64,000 nt of DNA from Klebsiella indica (GCF_005860775.1 NZ_VCHQ01000014.1:62001-126000); one strand, 5' to 3'; positions 35,709 to 48,960 are shown, numbered from the stretch's first letter. Notes: a model not told the origin generated them from the sequence alone. Numbers and translations: made by a program.

Positions 35709-36785
35709 ATGACGCCTGAAACCCGCACTTCCGGCCGCGTGAACCCGGCGCGAATCCTGGTCATTAAGCTTCGCCATCATGGCGACATGTTATTGATAAC
35801 GCCGCTTATTCATGTGCTAAAACAGCAATATTCCACCGCCTGTGTGGATGTGCTGCTTTATGAAGAAACCCGGGATATGCTGGCGGCAAATACCGATATC
35901 AACCACATTTATGGCATTGACCGGCGCTGGAAAAAACAGGGAACCGCGCATCAGCTTAAGATGGAGTGGCGGCTTATTCGCACCCTCCGCCAGCAGCGCT
36001 ACGATATGGTGTTTAACCTTGCCGATCAGTGGCCCAGCGCGATCATCAGCAAACTGACCGGCGCGGCGACCCGTATCGGTTTTGACTTCCCAAAGCGTCG
36101 GCATCCGGCCTGGCGTTTTTGCCATACCGCACTTGCTTCCACGCAGCAGCATAATCAACTGCATACGGTTCAGCAGAATCTGTCGATTCTGGCGCCATTA
36201 GGGCTGAATATTGACGATGCGCCGGCAAAGATGGGCTACAGCGAGCAGGACTGGGCCACCAGTTGCGCGCTGCTACCAGATGGGTTTCAGGACCGCTACA
36301 TTGTGATTCAGCCAACCTCCCGCTGGTTCTTTAAGTGCTGGCGAGAAGAGCGTATGAGCGCATTAATTAACGCCCTCTCTGCGGCGGGTTACCGGGTGGT
36401 GCTGACTTCCGGGCCGGACGCCAAAGAGAAGCAAATGATAGCGACCATTATGGCGGGCTGCCCCGATGCCCGTCTGCACTCCCTTGCCGGGCAACTGACC
36501 CTGCGCCAGCTGGCGGCGCTTATCGCTCATGCCCGCCTGTTTATCGGCGTCGATTCCGTACCGATGCATATGGCCGCCGCGCTGGGCACGCCGCTGGTGG
36601 CGCTGTTCGGCCCCTCCAAACTCACCTTCTGGCGACCCTGGCAGGCGCGGGGCGAGGTGATCTGGGCGGGGGATTTCGGCTCCATTCCCGATCCTGATGA
36701 TATCGACACCGACACAGACGAACGTTATCTCGATTTAATTCCCACCGACGCGGTTATCGCGGCGGCGAAAAAGGTACTGGCATGA
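35709..36785 (+). CDS. waaQ: LPS heptosyltransferase III
   Basis: GT9 heptosyltransferase that adds a branch heptose to HepII. Length from the ATG at 35709 is 358 residues. The N-terminus ARILVIKLRHHGDMLLITPLI and the C-terminal IGVDSVPMHMAAALGTPLVALFGPS are typical of WaaQ. A TTG at 35685 could add eight residues but does not fit the family. It is the first gene of waaQ-wabG-wabH; its stop overlaps the wabG start (ATGA). Confidence 0.95.
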   Translation: MTPETRTSGRVNPARILVIKLRHHGDMLLITPLIHVLKQQYSTACVDVLLYEETRDMLAANTDINHIYGIDRRWKKQGTAHQLKMEWRLIRTLRQQRYDMVFNLADQWPSAIISKLTGAATRIGFDFPKRRHPAWRFCHTALASTQQHNQLHTVQQNLSILAPLGLNIDDAPAKMGYSEQDWATSCALLPDGFQDRYIVIQPTSRWFFKCWREERMSALINALSAAGYRVVLTSGPDAKEKQMIATIMAGCPDARLHSLAGQLTLRQLAALIAHARLFIGVDSVPMHMAAALGTPLVALFGPSKLTFWRPWQARGEVIWAGDFGSIPDPDDIDTDTDERYLDLIPTDAVIAAAKKVLA

Positions 36786-37909
36786 GTAAATTCAGGCTGG
36801 CTCTGGTACGCCAGAAATATCGCCCGGATGGCGGCGCGGAACGCTTTGTCTCCCGCGCGCTGGAAGCCCTCGACGACAGTGACCTTGAACTGAACGTCAT
36901 CACCCGTGAGTGGCAGGGGCCGGTGAAACCGGAGTGGAACATTCATATCTGCAACCCGCGCAAATGGGGGCGGATCAGCCGCGAGCGTGGATTTGCCGAA
37001 GCCGCGCGCCAACTGTGGCAGCGCGAGTCTTTCGACCTGGTGCAGAGCCATGAACGCATCCCCGGCTGCGATCTGTACCGCGCCGGAGATGGCGTACATC
37101 GTCGCTGGCTACAGCAACGCTCGCGCATTTTACCCGGCTGGAAAAGCCGCCTGCTGTTTGCTGACCGCTATCATCGCTATGTGATGCAGGCTGAGCGCGA
37201 AATGTATCTGGATTCGCACCTGCGCGGCGTTATCTGCAACGCGGAGATGATTAAACAGGAAATCATTGAAGACTTCGGTCTGCCGGCGGAGAAAATCCAC
37301 GTTATCTATAACGCTATCGATAATCAGCGTTTTCTGCCGCCTGCGGAAGCTGACTTTGCCGCGCTGCGCGCCAAATGGGATCTTCCGCAGCAGGCGACCT
37401 GCCTGATCTACGTGGGCTCCGGGTTTGAGCGTAAGGGGCTGGATGCGGCGATTCGCGCCATCGCCCCCACCGATCGCTACCTGCTGGTGGTCGGTAAAGA
37501 TAAAGAGCAGAAGCGTTACCAGCAACTGGCGAAAACCCTGGGCTGCGAGGCGCGGGTCCGCTTTTTCGGTATGCAGTCGGAAACCCTGCCGTTCTATCAG
37601 ATGGCCGACGGTCTGCTGCTGCCAACGCTGTACGATCCGTTCCCTAACGTGATCCTTGAAGCGATGGCCTGCGGTCTGCCGGTGATCACCACCACCGGCT
37701 GCGGCGGCGCGGAATTTATCGTTCAGGGGCGTAGCGGTTATGTTTGCGATGCGCTGGATATTCCGGCCCTGCGGGAGTCGGTTATTGCGCTCCCCGCCCG
37801 CGCTTTAGGTTCGGCAGAAGGCGAATGCGCCCGCGAGCGTATCATGGCCTGCACCAGCGAACGCTTATCGGCGCAGTTGCTCTCCCTTTATCAGGATTTG
37901 GTGAAATAA
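36782..37909 (+). CDS. wabG: LPS-core galacturonosyltransferase, WabG-like (GT4, WaaG-related)
   Basis: A 375-residue GT-B-fold glycosyltransferase. The start LALVRQKYRPDGGAERFV and the middle part with ERIPGCDLYRAGDGVHRRWL are common to WaaG and WabG. Near the C-terminus, PTLYDPFPNVILEAMACGLPV contains the E-x7-E retaining-GT4 motif. In Klebsiella and Serratia, WabG adds galacturonic acid to HepII, and the wabH/wabN context points to that rather than to glucosyl WaaG. It overlaps waaQ by four bases and precedes wabH by two. Confidence 0.9.
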   Translation: MSKFRLALVRQKYRPDGGAERFVSRALEALDDSDLELNVITREWQGPVKPEWNIHICNPRKWGRISRERGFAEAARQLWQRESFDLVQSHERIPGCDLYRAGDGVHRRWLQQRSRILPGWKSRLLFADRYHRYVMQAEREMYLDSHLRGVICNAEMIKQEIIEDFGLPAEKIHVIYNAIDNQRFLPPAEADFAALRAKWDLPQQATCLIYVGSGFERKGLDAAIRAIAPTDRYLLVVGKDKEQKRYQQLAKTLGCEARVRFFGMQSETLPFYQMADGLLLPTLYDPFPNVILEAMACGLPVITTTGCGGAEFIVQGRSGYVCDALDIPALRESVIALPARALGSAEGECARERIMACTSERLSAQLLSLYQDLVK

Positions 37910-37911
37910 CA

Positions 37912-39006
37912 ATGCGCATACTGTTTGTCATCGACGGTCTGCCGGGCGGCGGCGCGGAAAAAGTGGTGTTGACCCTGGCGGAGCAGTTTCTCAGCGAGGG
38001 CGAACAGGTCTCGCTATTTTCCCTGCGCGACGTCTGCGATTATCCGTTGCCGGAAGGCCTGGATTATCAGGTCATCGTTGACCGTTGCCGCAAACCGTGG
38101 CGCAAGCTAACCGAGCTTTCCCGACGCGCGCGCCAGCTTGATGCGGCAGTGGAGAAAGCGGAACAGCAGGGGCGTTTCGACCTGGTGCTCTCGAATCTGC
38201 ATAAAACCGACCGTATTGTCCGCCGCAGTCGACTGTTGCGCGGGCGTAACCTCTGGTTCTGCCTGCACGGTATGTTTTCCGCTTCATATCTCGGCCATCG
38301 TACCGGCTTCGATCGCTGGATAAAGCAACAGAAGATCAAGCGCGTTTACCAGGGGCGCAACATCGTTACCGTCTCTGATGCGGTTGGCAGGGATCTGGTG
38401 GAACAGTTCGCTATTCATCCCGCCCAGTTGAAAACTATTTATAATCCGTTTGATATCGTCGCCCTGCGCGCCGCGGCGGCAGAAGCCAGCGAACGGCCTG
38501 AGGGTGACTATATCATTCACGTAGGACGCTTCCATCCCGGCAAACGTCACGATCGGCTGATTGAAGCCTATGCGCAGAGTGGTATTGATGCGCCGCTGGT
38601 GCTGTTGGGGCAGGGGAAAACGGAGCAGGAACAGCGCCTGCGTCAGCTGGCGCAGACGCTGCAGGTTGGCGATCGCGTCCTGTTTAAAGGCTTCCAGAAG
38701 AACCCGCTGCCGTGGATTAAAGGCGCGCGGATGCTGGTGCTGAGCTCCGATAGCGAGGGCTTCGGCAATGTGATCGTTGAGGCGCTGTTGCTGGAGACGC
38801 CGGTCGCCAGCACCCGCTGTCCGGGCGGCGTGAGCGAAATTTTAACCGGCGGGCTATCGCGCGGTCTGGCGGAGCTGAACAGCCAGGCACTGGCTCAGAC
38901 GATGCAAAGCATTTACCATAGCCCGCCTGCCATCGACGTATCGGCGCTGGAAAAATTTAGCGTCGCGTCGATTTGTCAGCAGTACCGTCAGTTGCGCAGC
39001 GTCTGA
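37912..39006 (+). CDS. wabH: LPS-core N-acetylglucosaminyltransferase, WabH-like (GT4)
   Basis: A 364-residue GT4 enzyme. MRILFVIDGLPGGGAEKVVL is the acceptor-side glycine-rich loop, VGRFHPGKRHDRLIEAY the donor side, and SSDSEGFGNVIVEALLLETPV the E-x7-E motif. In Klebsiella, WabH adds GlcNAc to the core galacturonic acid, after which WabN deacetylates it. I chose the ATG at 37912, two bp after the wabG stop; an upstream in-frame ATG at 37744 lies inside wabG. The symbol rests on gene order and family. Confidence 0.88.
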   Translation: MRILFVIDGLPGGGAEKVVLTLAEQFLSEGEQVSLFSLRDVCDYPLPEGLDYQVIVDRCRKPWRKLTELSRRARQLDAAVEKAEQQGRFDLVLSNLHKTDRIVRRSRLLRGRNLWFCLHGMFSASYLGHRTGFDRWIKQQKIKRVYQGRNIVTVSDAVGRDLVEQFAIHPAQLKTIYNPFDIVALRAAAAEASERPEGDYIIHVGRFHPGKRHDRLIEAYAQSGIDAPLVLLGQGKTEQEQRLRQLAQTLQVGDRVLFKGFQKNPLPWIKGARMLVLSSDSEGFGNVIVEALLLETPVASTRCPGGVSEILTGGLSRGLAELNSQALAQTMQSIYHSPPAIDVSALEKFSVASICQQYRQLRSV

Positions 39007-39035
39007 CGCCGTTATTTAACCAGGACGAATGAGTG

Positions 39036-40025
39036 ATGAGTCAAACGCCTTTGTTGAGCATCGTGGCCGCCGTTTATAACGGTGAAAAATTCCTTGCGCA
39101 ATTTTTTGCGTGTCTTGAGCAACAGCAACTGGAAAGCTATGAGCTGATCCTGGTGAACGACGGTTCGACGGACGGCAGCCTCGGGGTTATTGACCAGTGG
39201 AAAGATCGTCTGCAAAACGTGAAGGTGCTGGAGCAGGAAAATCAGGGCGTTTCGGTGGCGCGTAATACCGGGCTTGCGGTGGCCGCCGGTAAGTACCTGG
39301 CCTTCCCGGATATTGACGATAAGTTTTACCCTGGCATGTATCGTACCCTGCTGGAGATGGCGGAAAAGGGCAACCTCGACGTAGCGACCTGCAATGGCCG
39401 CTACGTCTACGAGACGAAAAAAGATATCCACCCCATTTTCCCGCCCGACCGTCTGCGGTCTACCGGCGTGTTGCCCGGCCACGCGTGGTTAAAGCAGGCG
39501 CTGGATTCACGCAAGTTCCTGCATGTCACCTGGCTGAATATCTACCGTCGTGCATTTATCGCTCAGCACAACTTTCACTTTGAGCCGGGTCTGCGCCATC
39601 AGGATATTCCCTGGACCACGGAAGTGTTGCTGGCGGCTGAACGGGTGCAGTACACCAGTGAGCCGTTCTACGATTACTATATTCATTCGCAATCGGTGTC
39701 GCATAAGCCGGATAACGACGATACGCTGATGCGCTCGGCGCGCCACTATATGAAGATTCTGGAGATGCTGGAGATTATCAACCAGCGTTATCCGGATAAG
39801 GTTCGCGATATTTCCGCCTGCCGCTGGCAGATAGCCAAAGAGGGGCTGGGAATTATCCATACCTTCGATAGCATGAAAGATGAGGCAAAAAAACATATTA
39901 TCGTTAAAGAATTTTTTGAGCGCGGCATCTGGCGTCTGATCTGGAAAAACGCCCGTACGCCGCGTTTACGCTGGCGTCTCGGGCGCCGCTATCTGCGCAT
40001 CAGGCGCTATCGCGACGCGGCTTAA
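39036..40025 (+). CDS. Family 2 glycosyltransferase of the outer core (E. coli WaaH/YibD-type)
   Basis: A 329-residue GT-A glycosyltransferase. VNDGSTDGS and the metal site FPDIDDKFYPG are the nucleotide-sugar and DXD regions. The later text LRSTGVLPGHAWL ... GLRHQDIPWTTEVLLAAERVQYT is clearly related to E. coli WaaH (YibD), a glucuronyltransferase for HepIII. It follows wabH by 29 bp and ends the waaQ operon. It probably adds an outer-core or branch sugar, but which one cannot be read from the sequence. In Klebsiella this position holds variable wab genes, so I give no symbol. Confidence 0.85.
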   Translation: MSQTPLLSIVAAVYNGEKFLAQFFACLEQQQLESYELILVNDGSTDGSLGVIDQWKDRLQNVKVLEQENQGVSVARNTGLAVAAGKYLAFPDIDDKFYPGMYRTLLEMAEKGNLDVATCNGRYVYETKKDIHPIFPPDRLRSTGVLPGHAWLKQALDSRKFLHVTWLNIYRRAFIAQHNFHFEPGLRHQDIPWTTEVLLAAERVQYTSEPFYDYYIHSQSVSHKPDNDDTLMRSARHYMKILEMLEIINQRYPDKVRDISACRWQIAKEGLGIIHTFDSMKDEAKKHIIVKEFFERGIWRLIWKNARTPRLRWRLGRRYLRIRRYRDAA

Positions 40026-40117
40026 TACAGAATCCCTTCGTTTCTGCCAAAGAGATAGCTTTACGCGGGGTAAATGCTTAGAATTTGCCCGCAAAAACAT
40101 AAATACGGATAAATCGC

Positions 40118-41391
40118 TTGGAATTGCTTTATACCGCCTTACTCTACCTTATTCAGCCGCTGGTGTGGCTGCGGTTGCTTTTACGCAGCCGTAAGGCCCC
40201 TGCCTATCGTAAACGCTGGGCGGAGCGTTATGGCTTCTGTCAGAACAAGGTAGAACCGGATGGCATTTTGCTGCATTCCGTTTCCGTAGGCGAAACTCTG
40301 GCGGCTATCCCGCTGGTACGCGCGTTACGCCATCGTTACCCCTCTCTGCCGATTACTGTCACTACCATGACCCCAACCGGTTCGGAGCGAGCGATGTCCG
40401 CTTTCGGTAAAGACGTGCATCACGTCTATCTGCCTTACGACCTGCCCGGTGCGATGAATCGTTTCTTCAATACTGTACAGCCGAAACTGGTTATCGTCAT
40501 GGAGACCGAGCTATGGCCGAATATGATCGCAACGCTGCATAAGCGTAAAATCCCGCTGGTGATCGCTAACGCCCGTTTGTCCGAACGTTCGGCGAAGGGT
40601 TATGCCAGACTGGGCAAATTTATGCGCCGTTTGTTGAGCCGCATTACGCTTATCGCCGCGCAGAATGAAGAAGATGCAAACCGCTTTATTAGCCTGGGTC
40701 TGAAGCGCAATCAACTGGCGGTCACTGGGAGTCTGAAATTCGACATCTCGGTGACGCCGGAGCTGGCCGCACGCGCCATTACTTTGCGTCGCCAGTGGGC
40801 GCCGCATCGCCAGGTCTGGATTGCCACCAGCACCCACGACGGCGAAGAACAAATTATTCTCCAGGCGCACAGAAAGCTGCTGGAGACCTTCCCCGGTCTG
40901 CTGTTGATCCTCGTCCCTCGTCATCCGGAGCGCTTTATCGACGCCCGCGAGATGGTGCGCAAAGCGGGGATGAGCTACACCCTGCGCAGCACCGGTGAGA
41001 TTCCCTCTGGCAGCACTCAGGTGGTGATTGGCGATACCATGGGGGAACTGATGCTGCTGTACGGCATTGCCGACCTTGCGTTTGTCGGCGGTAGCCTGGT
41101 GGAACGCGGGGGCCATAATCCGCTGGAGCCCGCTGCCCACGCAATCCCGGTGCTGATGGGCCCGCATACTTTCAATTTCAAAGATATCTGCGCCAGGCTG
41201 CAGCAGGCCGACGGCCTGATTACCGTCACCGACGTCAGTTCTCTGGTGACGCAGGTGTCTAACCTGCTGACGGATGAAGACTACCGCCTGTGGTATGGCC
41301 GCCACGCGGTGGAAGTGCTGCACCAGAACCAGGGCGCGCTCTCCCGTCTGCTACAGTTACTGCAACCCTATCTGCCACAGCGGAGCCATTA

Positions 41392-41392
<1 letters not shown>
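40118..41392 (+). CDS. waaA: Kdo transferase
   Basis: Adds two Kdo residues to lipid IVA, an essential step linking lipid A to the core. Length is 424 residues (E. coli 425). GT30 family: N-terminal membrane anchor ([20 protein letters not shown]), [14 protein letters not shown] with the catalytic glutamate, and [32 protein letters not shown]. The start codon is TTG at 40118, giving the conserved MELLYTALL start. The stop overlaps the waaE start (TAATG). Confidence 0.98.
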
Positions 41393-42641
<1,249 letters not shown>

Positions 42642-42759
42642 GTCGCCCCTCAATTTGCAGGCCGTTCACAGGCTGAGGATATAACCGATGTCCTCGTAAT
42701 GGCGGTGAACGGAACAGTCCGCCGAACAAAAACAGGCGAAAAGAAAATCCCCCTCGCAT

Positions 42760-44475
42760 TTAAGGCGTGGCAACTGTTGGAGCTGAAGGCTCCTGAGTCG
42801 TAGTGACGTCTCCATTGCGCATTATCTGCGCAACCTGCTGCTTCTCCATATTGATCGCACTAAGCTGGCCGTTGACGGTTGGCTTCAGCGACGCATCGGC
42901 CAGGACGCTGCCGGTAGCGGTCAACTGGAGATTACCGTCGCCGGAAATCGGCAGCGCCGGCCAGCCCCACGCCTGTAAAATATTTAGCGGCACGCCGCGG
43001 CCATTCAGACTTACATTAACTTGTCGCTGCGGGAGCTGTGAGACCACCGCTGTGGCCTGCAAAATGCCGCGTTCAGTAAAGGCGCTGAGTTCGTTAATGT
43101 TCACCGTTGAGGCGTTTGCGCTAAGCTTCAGCGATGGACGGCGGACGTCGATACGATTAAAGGTGGCGGCAGCGGCGTTCAGCGTCGCACTGCCGTTCCA
43201 TATGCCCCAGCTGCGGTTTTTCACCAGCTGTAGCTCGCCGCCGTAGCCATCAAGGGCGGTAATCTGCCACGGGAATGTCGGTTCAACATCAATAATCAGG
43301 TTACGGCTGGCGCTAAATTTTTTCAGCGTCAGGCTTTGCAGCCACTCCGGTAGTGGTTCCATCCACAACTGCTTCCAGTTGGCGGGCAGGGTATATTCGA
43401 GACCCGCGAACGCGGTGTCATCCAGCACCAGGGCACGGTCGGCGCGCAGCCAGTTGCCGGACGTGCGCACCATCCCTCCCTCCCAGCGCGAGGTGAACTG
43501 GCGCAGGGCGAGGCCCTGCGGCGAGAAACCGGCGTTGAGAATAGGATCGAGAAAATGCAATGAGCCGTAAATAAATTCGTCGGCATTCATCGACAGCGCA
43601 CCATCCTGGCTTTGCCAGTCGCCGTGATTCAGGGCGAGGTTGCGCAGATTTAGATCGAGGTTGGTGACCGCCCAGCCAGGCCCCTGCAGGCTGGCGTCGG
43701 TGATATCAATACGACCAATTTGCAGCGAAGGAAGGGTGCCCAGTGGCGCAAAAAAGTCGGCAAGCGATTTATTGCTTTGCAGGCGGATCTCGTTGAGGCG
43801 TAAATTATTGACCTGCCAGCTACCGTCGGCGCTACGTTTCGCCGTGCCGGTGAGTGTGCCGCGCGCAACATCCGCTCCGATGGTTGAGAGCGTCACTTCC
43901 CCGTTATCAATATTGCCCTGAATCAGCACATTGCTGGTTTCAATCCCGTTGAGCGTCATTGATCCGGCGCTCATCTGAATCTGTGTTTTCTTGCCAAGGA
44001 CATTACCGGCTTCCGGTACCCATGGGCTGACGCCGCCGGTGACGCGTTGAGCGCTGAGATCCCAGTCGCTTTCCGGGCTGTTGAACGCCATGTTGCGCAA
44101 CTGCAGACGGTCCGCAGCAAACGGCAGTGCCGCGGAAGACGGCGAGAAATTGAGCGTGCCGTTACTGAGAACAATATCGTCAGCGTGCAGCGGGTTGCTA
44201 AACTGGCGACTGCTAAAACCGATATCCACCGTTTTAGCAACCAGCGTGGCGGGTTTGCCGTCGCGACCGAGGGTGACGTTTTGCAGCCGCAGGTGCAGGG
44301 GCGAGGAGAAATTATGCTCCATCTTGTCGAAGGAGACCTGCCAGCCAGTACCGTCGCTTAGCCAGGCGCTGGCCTGGCGCGCCCCCCAGCGGGTTTGCAG
44401 CAGGAAATAAGCGGCGATAACCGCCACCAGCAGGGCAATCAACAGCCAGAGAATCAGCTTTTCGAGAAATTTCAT
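42760..44475 (-). CDS. yicH: AsmA-family protein YicH
   Basis: A 571-residue (E. coli 569) inner-membrane-anchored periplasmic protein of the AsmA/bridge-like lipid-transfer family. It has one N-terminal helix (KLILWLLIALLVAVIAAYFLL) followed by a long beta-strand-rich periplasmic region. Relatives (TamB, YhdP, YdbH) carry phospholipids to the outer membrane, and a similar role for YicH is plausible but unproven. The start is the ATG at 44475 (MKFLEKL); an upstream ATG at 44499 gives a non-conserved extension. The C-terminus (QEPSAPTVATP) is a polar tail. It keeps its usual partner xanP upstream. Confidence 0.92.
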   Translation of the reverse strand: MKFLEKLILWLLIALLVAVIAAYFLLQTRWGARQASAWLSDGTGWQVSFDKMEHNFSSPLHLRLQNVTLGRDGKPATLVAKTVDIGFSSRQFSNPLHADDIVLSNGTLNFSPSSAALPFAADRLQLRNMAFNSPESDWDLSAQRVTGGVSPWVPEAGNVLGKKTQIQMSAGSMTLNGIETSNVLIQGNIDNGEVTLSTIGADVARGTLTGTAKRSADGSWQVNNLRLNEIRLQSNKSLADFFAPLGTLPSLQIGRIDITDASLQGPGWAVTNLDLNLRNLALNHGDWQSQDGALSMNADEFIYGSLHFLDPILNAGFSPQGLALRQFTSRWEGGMVRTSGNWLRADRALVLDDTAFAGLEYTLPANWKQLWMEPLPEWLQSLTLKKFSASRNLIIDVEPTFPWQITALDGYGGELQLVKNRSWGIWNGSATLNAAAATFNRIDVRRPSLKLSANASTVNINELSAFTERGILQATAVVSQLPQRQVNVSLNGRGVPLNILQAWGWPALPISGDGNLQLTATGSVLADASLKPTVNGQLSAINMEKQQVAQIMRNGDVTTTQEPSAPTVATP

Positions 44476-44580
44476 GGTCTTCGATCCTGAGCGAGGCATA
44501 TAAGGCTGTTATGCCCGAATTATGCACAATCCTCAAGACAGGAATTGTGTAATGAGATGATGTGGCGTTGATGATACTCG

Positions 44581-44609
44581 CGCCCCGACCATCAGTATGT
44601 GGCCGGGGC
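44581..44609. terminator. GC-rich hairpin between xanP and yicH
   Basis: GCCCCGACC pairs with GGCCGGGGC (one mismatch) around a ten-base loop, 12 bp past the xanP stop. There is no U-run, so it may slow rather than end transcription into yicH. Confidence 0.35.
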
Positions 44610-44620
44610 ACCAGACAGGA

Positions 44621-46012
44621 TCAGTTTTTTTCTGGCGGGAAAATCAGATTCAGTATAATTGCCGTGATACCACCGGCAGCGATACCGGAAGAGAGCAGAT
44701 TCTTCAGCCAGTCAGGGGCGAACTGCAGGATCAGCGGCTGTTGGGAGACGCCAAGACCGACGGCCAGCGACAGGGCGATAATCAGGATTGCGCGGCGGTT
44801 CAGCGGCTCGCGGGAAACAATACGCACGCCGGAAGCGGCGATAGTCCCGAACATCACCAGCGTTGCGCCGCCGAGTACCGGCTCAGGAATATGCTGTACG
44901 AAACCGCTTACCGCCGGGAACAGACCGAGCACGATCAGCATCAACGCCACGACGAACCCGACATAGCGGCTGGCGACGCCGGTCAGTTGGATGACGCCGT
45001 TGTTCTGGCCGAAGCATGAATTGGGGAAAGTATTGAACACCGCAGAGACAAACGAGTTCAGACCGTTTGCCAGCACGCCGCCTTTCAGGCGTTTCATATA
45101 TAGCGAACCGGAAACCGGCTGCTCGGAGACGTCAGAAGTGGCGGTGATATCGCCGATGGTTTCCAGCGAGGTAATCATAAATACCAGCATCAGCGGCAGT
45201 AGCAGGTTCCAGTCGATGCCCAGCCCATAGTAAAGGGGGGTTGGCACCATAATCAGGCTGCTTTCCGTCGGGGCGCTATTGGTCGGCAGCATACCCAGGA
45301 ACCATGCCGCCAGATAACCGGCCGCCATCGCGATAACCAGGGAAGCGATGCGCAGGTACGGATTGCGTTGGCGGTTAAGGATAATAATCAGCGCCAGGAC
45401 GATACCTGCCAGTAGCAGATTTTTCGGCGCGCCGAAGGTGTGATCGGCCATCGCCCCGTAGCCGCCTCCGATGGAGGTCAGGCCAACCTGAATCAACGAC
45501 AGGCCGATAATCATCACCACCACGCCGGAGACCAGCGGGGTAATGATACGGCGTGCGAGGTGCAGCACGCGGGAGAGTACCATTTCCGTGCAGCTGGCCA
45601 GCATCAGCGTACCGAACAGCGCGGCCATCATGGTCGGCACATCGGCGCCGCCGGTTTTCAGCGCGGTCCCCCCCATAATGAGCGGCGCGACAAAGTTAAA
45701 GCTGGTGCCCTGAATAGAGAGCAACCCGGAACCAACCGGGCCCCAGGCCTTAATTTGGATAATTGACGCCACACCGGAGGCGAAGAGGGACATGCTGATG
45801 ATGTGTTGTGTGTCCTGAGCAGGAAGGCCCAGAGCCTGGCAAATTAACAGCGCCGGGGTGATTACCGCGACAAACATCGCCAGCAGGTGCTGGAAAGCGG
45901 CGAATAACGTTTGCGGTAACGGCGGGCGGTCTTCAAGCCGATAGATCAATTCGCTGGTTTGCTTATGCGCAATCGGTTGCGCATTTTCTGGCTCTGCGGT
46001 ATTCACGGACAT
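44621..46012 (-). CDS. xanP: Xanthine:proton symporter XanP (NCS2 family)
   Basis: Inner-membrane high-affinity xanthine uptake carrier of 463 residues, 14 helices, nearly identical to E. coli XanP. Key motif blocks are [17 protein letters not shown] (TM3), [23 protein letters not shown] (TM8, with the substrate glutamate) and [23 protein letters not shown] (the NCS2 signature). The ATG at 46012 is preferred over the GTG just before it. A PurR-box-like sequence lies 53-68 bp upstream. In E. coli the divergent neighbour is gltS; here glpK reads toward it instead. Confidence 0.97.
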   Translation of the reverse strand: MSVNTAEPENAQPIAHKQTSELIYRLEDRPPLPQTLFAAFQHLLAMFVAVITPALLICQALGLPAQDTQHIISMSLFASGVASIIQIKAWGPVGSGLLSIQGTSFNFVAPLIMGGTALKTGGADVPTMMAALFGTLMLASCTEMVLSRVLHLARRIITPLVSGVVVMIIGLSLIQVGLTSIGGGYGAMADHTFGAPKNLLLAGIVLALIIILNRQRNPYLRIASLVIAMAAGYLAAWFLGMLPTNSAPTESSLIMVPTPLYYGLGIDWNLLLPLMLVFMITSLETIGDITATSDVSEQPVSGSLYMKRLKGGVLANGLNSFVSAVFNTFPNSCFGQNNGVIQLTGVASRYVGFVVALMLIVLGLFPAVSGFVQHIPEPVLGGATLVMFGTIAASGVRIVSREPLNRRAILIIALSLAVGLGVSQQPLILQFAPDWLKNLLSSGIAAGGITAIILNLIFPPEKN

Positions 46013-46064
46013 CACAACAATCCCAAAAGTGGCAAAGCAGGAATTTTATCGGACTGCCGGTCAA

Positions 46065-46080
46065 AAGCAAACGTTTGCCA
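46065..46080. promoter_or_regulatory. PurR-box-like operator upstream of xanP
   Basis: AAGCAAACGTTTGCCA agrees with the PurR consensus ANGCAANCGNTTNCNT at every fixed position but the last. It lies 53 bp before the xanP start, a sensible place to repress a purine-base carrier. Confidence 0.65.
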
Positions 46081-46445
46081 ATGTTTCATCGGTAAATATT
46101 GCTACAGGGGAAATACGCTAATTTATTGTTAACACTTTGCATCATTGATCGCAGCAGTATCCCGACAAAATATCTTTTTTTGTCACTTTTCTCTGCTCTT
46201 CTGATGAAAAATTCTTCCTGATTTCTCGGGATCGGCCATCCGGCGCCTTGCGGTGTGCGAATGCATTCGGTGTCGATAAGACGTCGTTCCGGTCAGTGAG
46301 AGGACTGTCTGGACGTTGATGATCATAAAAACAGCGTATTGCAACCGAATCCGGGCAGAAAAAGCCCGGATTGGCGAGGTATGCCCGTCCGGGCCTGGGT
46401 GATTACCCTGCCAGCGGGCGAGAGTGGAACTCACCCGCGACAATA
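46081..46445. other. Junction region between xanP promoter and glpK 3' end
   Basis: 365 bp with no gene. AATCCGGGC/GCCCGGATT form a nine-bp stem at 46348-46372 (loop AGAAAAA), a possible 3' hairpin for the glpFK transcript, though without a U-run. GTGAGAGGAC at 46296-46305 recurs in direct orientation at 57109-57118, just outside the other end of the relocated glp-sbp block. It is the left joint of that block. Confidence 0.5.
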
Positions 46446-47978
<1,533 letters not shown>

Positions 47979-48839
47979 TTACAGCGAAGCTTTGTGTTGC
48001 GACGTTGAGTGTGAAGTGGTTGCTGCTTTTTCTTCGACTTCGACGACGCAGGTGTCGCAGGGGAGATGGCGGCCAATCAGCTTGCGGTAGCCGAACGCAC
48101 CCAGTGCAGCACCGACCACTGGCGCACAGAGCGGCACCAGGAAATAAGGGATATCTTTGCCGCCAGTGAAGGCGATGTTTCCCCAGCCGGCCAGCCAGGC
48201 GAAGGCTTTTGGGCCAATATCACGCGCCGGGTTCATGGCGAAGCCGGTCAGTGGGCCCATAGATGCGCCAATAACGGCGATCAGCAGGCCGATCAACAGC
48301 GGGGCCAGCGGGCCACGCGGCACGCCATTACCATCGTCAGTCAGCGCCAGAATGACGCCCATCAGGATAGCGGTAATCACCATTTCTACCGCGAAGGCCT
48401 GCACAAAATTGATATGTGGATTGGGGTAAGTGGAGAATATGCCGGCCAGTTCAAGACTTTCGACGCTACCGCGCACCATATGGTGAGTATGTTCGAAATC
48501 GAAGAAAAGATTGTAATAAAGCCCGTAAACCAAAGCCGCAGCGCAAAAGGCGCCAGCGAATTGCGAAAAGATAAAAGGAACGACTTTACGACCATCGAAA
48601 CAGGCGAACAGCCATAGCGCGATGGTAACCGCCGGGTTAAGGTGCGCCCCGGACACGCCTGCGGTCAGGTAAATCGCCATTGCGACACCGAGACCCCAGA
48701 TGATGCTGATTTCCCATTGACCGAAGCTGGCCCCCGCGACCTTGAGCGCAGCGACGCACCCAACGCCGAAAAAGATCAACAACCCGGTACCGAGGAACTC
48801 TGCAATGCACTGGCCTTTTAGTGTTGATGTTTGGCTCAT
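47979..48839 (-). CDS. glpF: Glycerol facilitator (aquaglyceroporin)
   Basis: Inner-membrane channel for glycerol, 286 residues (E. coli 281). Six helices and two NPA-type half-helices are seen: HLNPAVTIALWLF and FAMNPARDIGPK, with the selectivity arginine right after the second NPA. First gene of glpF-glpK. An upstream region with repeated TCGTT-type half-sites probably binds GlpR. Confidence 0.98.
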   Translation of the reverse strand: MSQTSTLKGQCIAEFLGTGLLIFFGVGCVAALKVAGASFGQWEISIIWGLGVAMAIYLTAGVSGAHLNPAVTIALWLFACFDGRKVVPFIFSQFAGAFCAAALVYGLYYNLFFDFEHTHHMVRGSVESLELAGIFSTYPNPHINFVQAFAVEMVITAILMGVILALTDDGNGVPRGPLAPLLIGLLIAVIGASMGPLTGFAMNPARDIGPKAFAWLAGWGNIAFTGGKDIPYFLVPLCAPVVGAALGAFGYRKLIGRHLPCDTCVVEVEEKAATTSHSTSQHKASL

Positions 48840-48927
48840 AATTGAATCCTGAAGCGTAATGATGGTTATTGTATGTCTGAAGGTCGCGGGCGACCACGCT
48901 GCCGTGTAGGCATAGTGTTAATTTATC

Positions 48928-48960
48928 GTTAACGAGCAAAAACGAGAAATATCGAAATTC
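48928..48960 (-). promoter_or_regulatory. Probable GlpR operators of glpFK
   Basis: On the minus strand AATTTCGATATTTCTCG is followed by TTTTTGCTCGTTAACG, tandem copies of the TCG-centred GlpR half-sites, placed about 90-120 bp before glpF. The sequence around GTTAACGATAA closely resembles the E. coli glpF promoter as I recall it. The rest of the 444-bp gap (48840-49283) separates divergent glpF and zapB; I see no gene or repeat in it. Confidence 0.5.

Noticed and set aside
40060-40084. A waaA promoter (TTTACG and TAGAAT)
   Set aside because: The spacer is only 13 bases and no better -35 box is visible, so it is too weak to list.
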